Assembly (NCBI RefSeq): GCF_015356865.1
Contig: NZ_JAAFZA010000087.1
Coordinates: 1 to 38,425 of the forward strand
DNA from: Catenulispora pinisilvae
GTDB taxonomy: Bacteria; Actinomycetota; Actinomycetes; Streptomycetales; Catenulisporaceae
Reading direction: 5' to 3'
Length of the DNA stretch: 38,425 nucleotides
In this document: positions 32,250 to 38,425 of the stretch, piece after piece
How the letters are laid out: every line of letters begins with the position of its first letter
Numbering within the stretch: the first letter of the stretch is position 1
Notes under the pieces: generated by a model
Seen by the model: the letters and a program-made list of their open reading frames with translations, nothing else
What the model was told of the DNA's origin: nothing
Database searches by the model: none
Translations under genes and position numbers: made by a program

Positions 32250-35200
32250 GTGGACACCACAGCGGAGGTCTCGGCCCGGGAGGCTGAGGTGTTGGCCCTG
32301 CTCGGGGAGCACCTGAGCAATGCGGAGATCTCGGCGCGGCTGTTCATCTCGGTACGCACGGTCGAGAGCCACGTCTCCTCGCTCCTGCGCAAGCTCCAGG
32401 CCACGGACCGGCGGGCCTTGGCGCAGCGTGCGGCCGGGATCGCGCGCGCCGCCGCCGAAGCCGAATCGTCCATGGCCACCGCCACGGCTACGTCCACGGC
32501 CACGGCTACGTCCACAGCCACAGCTACTGCCACGGCCGCATCCACGACCTCGGCCCCGGCCACAGCCGCAGCCCCGACCCTTGCATCGGTACCGACACCG
32601 GCCCTGCCGCAGCCACTGACCCCCTTCGTGGGCCGCACGCAGGAGTGCGCCGAGCTGGCCGAGCTGATCCGCACCCACCGGCAGGTGGTGGCGGTCGGTC
32701 CCGGCGGCGTGGGCAAGACCCGGCTGGCGCTGGCGGTCGCCGAGCGGGTCGCCGAGGAGTTCACCGACGGCGTCTGGTTCGTCGACCTGGTCCAGGTGAC
32801 CGAGCCCGGCCTGGTCGGGGCCACGGTCGCCGGGGCGCTCGGGGTCGGCGAACAACCCGGCCGCGCTCTGCCGGAGTCGGTGGCCGCGAGGCTCGACGAC
32901 CGGCGCGCGCTGCTGGTCCTGGACAACTGCGAGCAGGTCCGGGACGGCGTGGCGCCCTTCCTGGAACGGCTCCTCGGCGCGTGCCCCCGGCTGACCGTGC
33001 TGGCGACCAGCCGGGCCCGGCTGATGGTCCCGTTCGAGCGGGTCTACCAGGTCCCGCCGTTCTCGCTGGCCGGCGGCGGCGAGTCGGACGCGGTCGCGCT
33101 GTTCGCCAGCCGCGCGGCGGCGGTCGGCTGGGTGCCGGACCCCGCACAGCGTGAGCGCGTCGCCGAGGTGTGCGGGCGGCTCGACGGGATGGCGCTGGCG
33201 ATCGAGCTGGCGGCGGCCCGCCTGCCCACGCTCGGGCTGGACGGCATCACCGCCGCGCTGTCCGATCCGCTGCGGATGCTGGCCGGCGGCTCACGGGCCG
33301 ATGATCGGCACCGTTCGGTGCGCGCGGCGCTGGACTGGAGCCACGCGCTGCTGGAACCGTCCGACCAGATGCTGCTGCGCCGGGTGTCGGTGTTCGTGGC
33401 GCCGTTCGCTGTGACGTCCGCGGCCGAGGTGACCGGCGCCGAGATCGGCCTCGTCGCCGACGGCCTGGCGCGGCTGGCCGAGCAGAGCCTGCTGACGGTG
33501 GCGATGACGGTGACGGCGTCCGGCGGGGGCACCACCTACCGCGCGCCGGAGACGATCCGCCGCTACGGGATGGAACGGCTTACCACCGCGGATGAGCTGG
33601 CCGACGTACGCCTTCGGCACCTTCGCTGGTGCCTTGCGCGCGCCGCCGAACTCGCCAAGGCCGGCGGGTCGGATTGGCGGGCCCGGTTCGATGCCGTGGC
33701 CGACGATCTGCGTGCTGCTTTGGCGTGGGCGGCCGAGGACGCTGAACAGCGCGCGGACGCGTACCGGCTCGCGCAGGATTTGGCGATCGCGACGTTCACC
33801 CGGCAGCTGATCGGCGAGTCCCAGCGCCGCTACGAGCAGGCGGCCGGTCTGGCTGACGACCCGGCTGAGGCCGCCGCGATGCTGCGTCAGGCCGCGGCTG
33901 TGGCCGGGTGCCGGATGCGCGGCGATGACCTGCACCGCTTGCGGCTCGAAGCCGCGGACGCTGCGCGGCGTTCCGGCGACGACGGCGGAGCGGCACGCGA
34001 TCTCGCGACCGCCGCCAGCGACGCCTACCGGTTCGCCAGCAAGTTCGTCAGGGCGCTGCCACCGGAGGAAGCGACGTCGCTTATTGCCGAGGCGCAGCAG
34101 CTGGCCGGCGGCGATCCGGCTGCCGCAGCGGCAGTGGCGCTGGCTGAGGCCGGGCGGATGCTGACCGAGTCCTTCGCCGTCGAGCAGCAGCAACAGTCAG
34201 GTCCGGATTCGGATCCGGACTCCAGTTTCAGTTCGCGCTCGGATTCGGATTCCAGTTCGACTTCGACTTCGCGTTCGGATTCGAGTGCGCGTTCGGATTC
34301 GAGTGCGATAGTCGCGGCGACGATCGCGTGTGCTGAGAAGGCCGTCGACCTTGCCCGGCGTACCGGTGATCCGCTCGCCGAGTCCGCCGCGCTCGACACC
34401 CTCGCCGGTGCGCAGAGCTGGGCCGGCGAAGCGTTCGCGGCCACGGCGACCGCGCTGCGACGCGTCGCGCTGCTGGAGTCCGTGCCGGACACTGATACGC
34501 CCGCCGGGACGCTTGAACTGATCGAAGCGCTCGGTGAGGCCACCGAGGCCACGGTCGGAACCGGAGACCTCGCCGCGGCCAAACGCTGGGCCGGCCGGCT
34601 CGCCGACCATCCGCTGCTGGCCGAGGTCGGGCACCGGGCCACGGCCGGTCTGCTGGTCGCCGACGCGCTGGCCGGTGACGTCGCGGAGGTCCTGGCCGTC
34701 AGCGACCGGTTCCTTGAGGCGTGGCAGAGGTCTGGCAGCCCCGCGAAGTCGATCCTCGGTCCGGCGGCGGCCGGGGTGGCGATGGTCCACGGTCTGCGCG
34801 GGGACCAGGATGCGCAGCGTGCGTGGGATGCGGTCCTGCGACAGCTCGGCAGTTCGCCGTGGGAGACGTATGGCTACGGCGCGGTCTTCGACGCCTTGGT
34901 CCTCCTGCATCGCGGGCAGGCGCGGGAGGCATTGGAGCGGGTGACTCCGGGTCCTGATGAGGTGTGGCGGTGGGTCACGTGGACCTGGCTGCACTGGTAC
35001 GTGGCGCTGCGCGCCGAAGCAGCCGTTCTCGCCGGGAGCCCCGATGCTCGCGATCGGCTGGTCGAGGCGCGGGCCGCAGTGGCGGGCAATCCGATTGCCG
35101 ATGCGTTGGTGGAACGTGCCGAAGCGCTGCTCGACGGCGATCGGGAACGGGTGCTCGCCACCGCGAGCGTGTTCGATGCCGCTGGCTGCCGGTACCAATC

Positions 35201-35306
35201 GGCACGGACCTTGGTGCTCGCGGGCGGGCAGGACGCGGTTCGGGGTGCGGCCGCGATCGCAGAGCTCGGACTCGCTGCGATGGCTACGGCCGCCACTCCC
35301 GCCTGA
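32250..35306 (+). CDS. LuxR-STAND ATPase regulator with N-terminal HTH (1018 aa)
   Basis: A large ATP-dependent transcription regulator. The LuxR-type HTH is at the N-terminus: VSAREAEVLALLGEHLSNAEISARLFISVRTVESHVSSLLRKL (about 7-49). After a repetitive Ala-Thr-Ser linker (75-115) comes a STAND/NB-ARC-like ATPase: FVGRTQE, Walker A GPGGVGKT (150-157), Walker B ALLVLDNCEQV (about 228-238), ATSRARL sensor, GMALAIELAAARL, then a winged-helix segment and a long TPR-like helical C-terminus (about 450-1018) interrupted by a Ser/Asp tract at about 651-687. Most LuxR regulators of this size (MalT/LAL type) have the HTH at the C-terminus. Start GTG without a Shine-Dalgarno. Its last 23 bp overlap the convergent acetyltransferase gene. 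The inducer is unknown. Confidence 0.9.
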   Translation: MDTTAEVSAREAEVLALLGEHLSNAEISARLFISVRTVESHVSSLLRKLQATDRRALAQRAAGIARAAAEAESSMATATATSTATATSTATATATAASTTSAPATAAAPTLASVPTPALPQPLTPFVGRTQECAELAELIRTHRQVVAVGPGGVGKTRLALAVAERVAEEFTDGVWFVDLVQVTEPGLVGATVAGALGVGEQPGRALPESVAARLDDRRALLVLDNCEQVRDGVAPFLERLLGACPRLTVLATSRARLMVPFERVYQVPPFSLAGGGESDAVALFASRAAAVGWVPDPAQRERVAEVCGRLDGMALAIELAAARLPTLGLDGITAALSDPLRMLAGGSRADDRHRSVRAALDWSHALLEPSDQMLLRRVSVFVAPFAVTSAAEVTGAEIGLVADGLARLAEQSLLTVAMTVTASGGGTTYRAPETIRRYGMERLTTADELADVRLRHLRWCLARAAELAKAGGSDWRARFDAVADDLRAALAWAAEDAEQRADAYRLAQDLAIATFTRQLIGESQRRYEQAAGLADDPAEAAAMLRQAAAVAGCRMRGDDLHRLRLEAADAARRSGDDGGAARDLATAASDAYRFASKFVRALPPEEATSLIAEAQQLAGGDPAAAAAVALAEAGRMLTESFAVEQQQQSGPDSDPDSSFSSRSDSDSSSTSTSRSDSSARSDSSAIVAATIACAEKAVDLARRTGDPLAESAALDTLAGAQSWAGEAFAATATALRRVALLESVPDTDTPAGTLELIEALGEATEATVGTGDLAAAKRWAGRLADHPLLAEVGHRATAGLLVADALAGDVAEVLAVSDRFLEAWQRSGSPAKSILGPAAAGVAMVHGLRGDQDAQRAWDAVLRQLGSSPWETYGYGAVFDALVLLHRGQAREALERVTPGPDEVWRWVTWTWLHWYVALRAEAAVLAGSPDARDRLVEARAAVAGNPIADALVERAEALLDGDRERVLATASVFDAAGCRYQSARTLVLAGGQDAVRGAAAIAELGLAAMATAATPA
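32481..32546. repeat. 18-bp in-frame repeat in the LuxR-STAND linker
   Basis: Units of GCCACGGCTACGTCCACG (32481-32498, 32499-32516, and degenerate copies onward) encode the Thr/Ala/Ser linker between the DNA-binding domain and the ATPase. A second low-complexity tract at 34203-34311 encodes Ser/Asp/Arg repeats. Confidence 0.85.
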
Positions 35307-35832
35307 GCAGCCCGTAGACCCACGAGTCGGAGACGTCGCCGTTGACGGTGCAGTCCTCCCGCAGGGTCCCTTCCCGTAGGAAGCCCAGCTTCTCCAGCAC
35401 GCGGGCGGATGCCACGTTGCGCGTGTCGGTCTCAGCCTGGACGCGGTTCAGGTCCAGCGTGTCGAACGCCCACCGCAGAAGAGCGCGCGCGGCCTCGGTC
35501 CCGTAGCCGTGGCCCCATGCCGCGTCGCTGTAGCAGTAGCCCAGCGCGGCGCTGCGGTAGTCCGGATTCCACCTGGTCAGGCTGCACCAGCCGATGAACG
35601 CCCCATCGGAGACGCGCTCCACGGCCACCCGCGCCCCGGTGCCCTCCTGCGCCATCTGCCGACACGTGGTGATGAACTTCTCGGCGCGCGCGGGTTCGCT
35701 CCACGGCGGCGAGTCCCAGTAGCGCAGCACGTCGGCGTTGCTGTGCAGGGCGAAGAGGTCGCTAGCGTCCGTGTCTTCGAAAGCGCGCAGCCGAAGGCGG
35801 ACGGTCTGCAACGTGGGGGTGGGCAGCGGCAT
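35284..35832 (-). CDS. RimJ/RimL-type GNAT acetyltransferase (182 aa)
   Basis: An acetyltransferase_3 domain protein: LQTVRLRLRAFEDTDASDLFALHSNADVLRYWDSPPW (N-terminal signature of RimJ/RimL proteins), GWCSLTRWNPDYRSAALGYCYSDAAWGHGYGTEAARALLRWAFDTLDLNRVQAETDTRNVASARVLEKLGFLREG, with the acetyl-CoA loop WGHGYGTEA and the NxxSxRVLEKLGF helix fully conserved. It probably acetylates the N-terminus of a ribosomal protein or a small amine. Start: the ATG at 35832 begins MPLPTPTLQTVRL; the frame is open to 35895 but the added residues have no homology. No good Shine-Dalgarno is seen. The 3' end overlaps that of the LuxR-STAND gene by 23 bp. Confidence 0.88.
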   Translation of the reverse strand: MPLPTPTLQTVRLRLRAFEDTDASDLFALHSNADVLRYWDSPPWSEPARAEKFITTCRQMAQEGTGARVAVERVSDGAFIGWCSLTRWNPDYRSAALGYCYSDAAWGHGYGTEAARALLRWAFDTLDLNRVQAETDTRNVASARVLEKLGFLREGTLREDCTVNGDVSDSWVYGLLRREWRP

Positions 35833-35904
35833 GCTCGTGTTCCGTCCCGTGGTCGGTGGCCGATCATTCGAACACCCGGTACCGGTCAGCAGCAATTGGT
35901 TTTA

Positions 35905-35979
35905 TCGGCGACTCGGCGACTCGGCGACTCGGCGACTCGGCGACTCGGCGACTCGGCGATACGGCAACTCAGCAACTCA
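35905..35979. repeat. 8-bp tandem repeat containing the membrane-protein stop codon
   Basis: Nine consecutive octamers: TCGGCGAC six times perfectly (35905-35952), then TCGGCGAT, ACGGCAAC, TCAGCAAC. The last, TCAGxxxx, unit begins the coding end: the TGA stop (35977-35979) continues the same pattern (TGAGTTGC on the minus strand). Confidence 0.9.
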
Positions 35980-36744
35980 GAAACCCGCCCGCGAGTGGTC
36001 GCGGTTCCAGAAGTCCTTCCTTGAGGCGCGGAGCCACTGGTAGCAGCCGGCCAGCCAGAGCCAGCCGTTCTCGCCTATCAGGGCCCAGCGATCGTGGGCG
36101 TCGCTGTGGTCCAGCAGGGCCCAGGCGCCGGCGGCCACGGCGAGCGCCGCCGCGAATGCCGTGCGCGGGCCGGGCAGGGCGCAGGCGACCAGGACCAGCG
36201 CGCAGACGACCGGCACCGCGATCGCGTGCCAGCCTTGCGCCGATACCGGGGCGTCCGTATTGGCGCGGAACGACAGGATCAGCGGGAAGGCCGCGGCCAG
36301 CAGCTTCAGGCGCATCAGGCGCAGTTGTGCGAAGGGTGTTTCCAACTCGAAGCCGCGGCGCTCACAGATCGCCTTCAGCAGGGCGACGAGGAGCTGGCCG
36401 TAGCAGAACAGGAACGCGGCGAGTCCGGCGCGCGCCGCGTCGGTCGTCGTCCCGGCGTAGGTGAGGCCGCCGGGCAGAATCGCCCACATCGTCAGGGCGG
36501 CGACCCAGGCCGGCGTCGGGATCCACTCCACGCCGCGCCAGTAGGTCAGGGCTATGACGAGCAGTGGTGCGAGCGGAACCATGATGCTGAACCAGCCCGC
36601 TCCGGTCAGCGCGGCGCCGAGGGTCGGGATCGCGGCCGCGGCCGACCAGAGGGCGAGGATCGTCCAGAAGGTGGCGTGGGGCCAGCGTTCGTGGAGCTTG
36701 TCCACGAGTTGTTCCAGGCCGTCGAAGAAGACGTCCAGCCACAT
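35977..36744 (-). CDS. Polytopic membrane protein of unknown function (255 aa)
   Basis: No family is recognised. After an N-terminal amphipathic stretch (MWLDVFFDGLEQLVDKLHERWPH) the sequence has about seven hydrophobic segments: TFWTILALWSAAAAIPTLGAAL, FSIMVPLAPLLVIALTYW, AWVAALTMWAILPGGL, AAFLFCYGQLLVALLKAI, LLAAAFPLILSF, IAVPVVCALVLVACAL and FAAALAVAAGAWALL, followed by a polar C-terminus WALIGENGWLWLAGCYQWLRASRKDFWNRDHSRAGF. It lies in the cytoplasmic membrane. The ATG at 36744 is preceded by a G-rich stretch; an in-frame open region upstream lacks hydrophobic pattern. Divergent from the ECM4-type reductase across 119 bp, so co-regulation is possible. Confidence 0.7.
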   Translation of the reverse strand: MWLDVFFDGLEQLVDKLHERWPHATFWTILALWSAAAAIPTLGAALTGAGWFSIMVPLAPLLVIALTYWRGVEWIPTPAWVAALTMWAILPGGLTYAGTTTDAARAGLAAFLFCYGQLLVALLKAICERRGFELETPFAQLRLMRLKLLAAAFPLILSFRANTDAPVSAQGWHAIAVPVVCALVLVACALPGPRTAFAAALAVAAGAWALLDHSDAHDRWALIGENGWLWLAGCYQWLRASRKDFWNRDHSRAGF

Positions 36745-36863
36745 GCCATGCCCCCCCGGCGTTCGCTGTCTGCGAGGGGAGGTTACCCCACCGACGTGGT
36801 GATCCTGCGTAGCTATCGGGACGCGTGGAGAATTGGGCGGGAGCGAAGGGACCAGGATCCGAT

Positions 36864-37898
36864 ATGACCACCGCCCCACGGGCTGCGAGCCCTGTTGACT
36901 TTGAGACTCACGGTGCTTACGGCGCTCCGAAACCGGCTGTGGTGCCGCCGCCGGCGCCGACTCCGCCGCCGACCGCGACTTCGACTCAGCCCCCTGCTTC
37001 GGACGCCAAGCCGGCGGGCCGCCCGGGTCCCGCGTTCCCCCACCGCGTCACCGCCGCCGACGCCGAACCCGGCCGCTACCACTTCTACGCGGCCAAGCCG
37101 TGTCCCTTCTGCCAGCGGAGCATGATCATCCGCGAGCTCAAGGGCCTCCAGGACGTGATCTCGGTGTCCGTCCTGGACCCGATGCGCGACGGCCGCGGCT
37201 GGGCCTTCCGCGAGGGACCGGGGCACGGCCTGGACGAGGTGAACGGCTTCGCACTGCTCCGCGAGGCGTACGAGGCCTCCGATCCCGCCTTCGCAGGGCA
37301 CGTATCCGCGCCGGTGCTGTGGGACCGCAAGGACAACCGGATCGCCACCAACGACTTCCGCACGCTGGACATCGACATCGCCACCTCGTTCGACCGCTGG
37401 GCCCGCAACGACGTCGACCTCTACCCCGAACCGCTGCGCCCGGAGATCGACGAGCTCAACGAGTTCCTGTTCGAACGCATCCACAACGGCCCCTACCGCT
37501 GCGGCTTCGCCCCGTCACAGGACGCTTACGAACGCGAGGCGCGCGCCCTGTTCGAAGCCCTCGACGAGATGGAGCAGCGCCTGGCCACCAGCCGCTACCT
37601 CTTCGGCGCCCAGCTGACCGTCTCCGACATCCGCCTGTTCGTCACCCTGGCCCGCTTCGACGCCGTCTACGTCACCCACTTCAAGGCCAACCTGCGCCGC
37701 ATCACCGACTACCCGAACCTCTGGGCCTACGCCCGTGACCTCTACCAACGCCCCGCGTTCGGCAGCACCACGGACTTCGACCAGATCAAGCAGCACTACT
37801 TCCGGACGCATACCTGGATCAACCCCTCGCAGTTGGTGCCGCTGGGGCCGGAGGTGGACTGGTCGGAGTTGGGCGATCGGGCCCATTTGGTTGGGTGA
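36864..37898 (+). CDS. ECM4/YqjG-type thiol S-transferase (Xi-class GST, hydroquinone reductase family)
   Basis: The 344-aa protein matches the Xi-class glutathione transferases, which remove a thiol from conjugated hydroquinones: a thioredoxin fold with YHFYAAKPCPFCQRSMIIRELKGLQDVISVSVLDPMRDGRGWAF (about 77-120), APVLWDRKDNRIATNDFRTLDIDI, and an all-helical domain with LYPEPLRPEIDELNEFLFERIHNGPYRCGFAPSQDAYE, GAQLTVSDIRLFVTLARFDAVYVTHFKANLRRITDYPNLWAYARDLYQ. The catalytic site is CPFC instead of the CPWA of proteobacterial enzymes. Actinomycetes make mycothiol instead of glutathione, so the co-substrate may differ. A 60-residue Pro-rich N-terminus is extra. Start ATG follows AGGA at 7 nt. Confidence 0.88.
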   Translation: MTTAPRAASPVDFETHGAYGAPKPAVVPPPAPTPPPTATSTQPPASDAKPAGRPGPAFPHRVTAADAEPGRYHFYAAKPCPFCQRSMIIRELKGLQDVISVSVLDPMRDGRGWAFREGPGHGLDEVNGFALLREAYEASDPAFAGHVSAPVLWDRKDNRIATNDFRTLDIDIATSFDRWARNDVDLYPEPLRPEIDELNEFLFERIHNGPYRCGFAPSQDAYEREARALFEALDEMEQRLATSRYLFGAQLTVSDIRLFVTLARFDAVYVTHFKANLRRITDYPNLWAYARDLYQRPAFGSTTDFDQIKQHYFRTHTWINPSQLVPLGPEVDWSELGDRAHLVG

Positions 37899-37985
37899 GT
37901 CTGGCTGGGTGAGTTCGGCTGGGTGAGTTCGGGGTGAGTGAGTTTGGCGGGATGAATTTGGCTGGGCGAGTTCGGCCGGGCAGGG
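37889..37985. repeat. 14-bp tandem repeat containing the reductase stop codon
   Basis: About six to seven units of GGCTGGGTGAGTTC type (37889-37902, 37903-37916, 37917-37930, then divergent). The TGA stop of the reductase (37896-37898) lies in the first unit and GTGAGT recurs in the next ones. The array fills the gap to the convergent thioesterase stop. Confidence 0.9.
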
Positions 37986-38001
37986 CCGAGAACCCAACCT
38001 C

Positions 38002-38425
38002 TCACCCCACCCGGGCCTGCACCAGCAGCGGCTGCACCCCGGTCCCGACAGCGCCACCCGCGTCATGCAGCTCCGCGACCGTGGCCCCGATCCCGTCCCC
38101 GGCCAGCGACGTGCGGGCGTCCAGCAGGATCCACTCGCCGACGGGATGCCGGTGCAGCGTCAGTTGCAACGCCGTCGGCACGAACAGGAATTGGTCCAGC
38201 GGCAGCTCGTTCGAGATCCCGTTCGCCGAGTCGGCGACCACCGCCAGGCGTTGCAGCGGCGTCACCGCCTCGCCCTCGATCAGTGGGACGCGGACCCGGG
38301 TCCAGATCGCGGCCGGGCCCGGGTCGACGCTGCTGCCGTAGACGGGGCGCCATTCGATCGCGGCGGGGTAATGCCAGCTGGCGGGGAAATTGGGGAACGA
38401 CTTCGAGCACGACGACGCCGTAGGG
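38002..38425 (-). CDS. TesB-like acyl-CoA thioesterase family protein, 5' end outside the window
   Basis: The reading frame is open from the right edge down to the TGA at 38002-38004, giving about 141 C-terminal residues. They match the C-terminal hotdog domain of the TesB-like thioesterase family: IEWRPVYGSSVDPGPAAIWTRVRVPLIEGEAVTPLQRLAVVADSANGISNEL (including the conserved Asp of VADSANG), then TALQLTLHRHPVGEWILLDARTSLAGDGIGATVAELHDAGGAVGTGVQPLLVQ. This group hydrolyses acyl-CoA thioesters. The N-terminal hotdog and the start are beyond the window, so size and exact specificity cannot be given. It converges on the ECM4-type gene. Confidence 0.78.
   Translation of the reverse strand, partial: PTASSCSKSFPNFPASWHYPAAIEWRPVYGSSVDPGPAAIWTRVRVPLIEGEAVTPLQRLAVVADSANGISNELPLDQFLFVPTALQLTLHRHPVGEWILLDARTSLAGDGIGATVAELHDAGGAVGTGVQPLLVQARVG

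Overview
This is a stretch of very GC-rich chromosome from an actinomycete. The evidence is the codon usage (G or C at nearly every third position), the Streptomyces-like promoters (TANNNT -10 boxes, several apparently leaderless mRNAs), and the gene content: FHA and WD40 Ser/Thr kinases, large STAND/LuxR regulators, secreted lectin-bearing glycosidases, and an ECM4-type reductase with a CPFC motif. The overall style suggests Catenulispora or a relative, but I cannot prove a genus. I see no rRNA, tRNA, IS element, prophage or CRISPR array. About 26 protein genes are present; one is cut by the right edge.

Layout. 1-8.1 kb holds transport and carbohydrate functions: a small helical protein, an APC amino-acid permease, a divergent ProP-like symporter, a CYTH-domain protein, an MgtC-family membrane protein and a GH78 alpha-L-rhamnosidase. 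8.2-10.2 kb holds a GNAT acetyltransferase, an Fe/Mn superoxide dismutase and a divergent CGNR zinc-finger regulator, with a Nur-like palindrome between the last two. 10.2-18.5 kb is the most unusual part. An FHA/zinc-ribbon/kinase gene translationally coupled to a Clp-type double AAA+ ATPase diverges from a 202-aa protein of unknown function coupled to a 1241-aa kinase-TPR-WD40 protein. 18.5-19.3 kb is repeat-rich and carries one small unknown gene. 19.3-25.6 kb has a secreted GH79-like glycosidase with a ricin-type lectin tail, a flavin monooxygenase, a MarR repressor divergent from a quinone-oxidoreductase-like gene (two near-identical palindromic operators between them) and two NTF2/SnoaL-fold proteins. 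25.7-38.4 kb has a HAD phosphatase, pyroglutamyl peptidase, a 1237-aa HEAT-like solenoid, two VOC proteins, a LuxR-STAND regulator, a RimJ-like acetyltransferase, a polytopic membrane protein, an ECM4-type reductase and the 3' part of a TesB-like thioesterase.

Two themes cut across the region. First, the divergent kinase/Clp/WD40 module looks like a self-contained signalling-chaperone device. Its parts (FHA domain, kinases, ClpV-like ATPase) echo the post-translational control module of type VI secretion, but no secretion genes are present. Second, almost every non-overlapping gene end carries its own short tandem-repeat array (units of 8 to 88 bp, all different in sequence). In at least six cases the stop codon lies inside a terminal repeat unit. 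In-frame repeats also fill the interdomain linkers of the Clp, WD40-kinase, HEAT, LuxR and NTF2 proteins.
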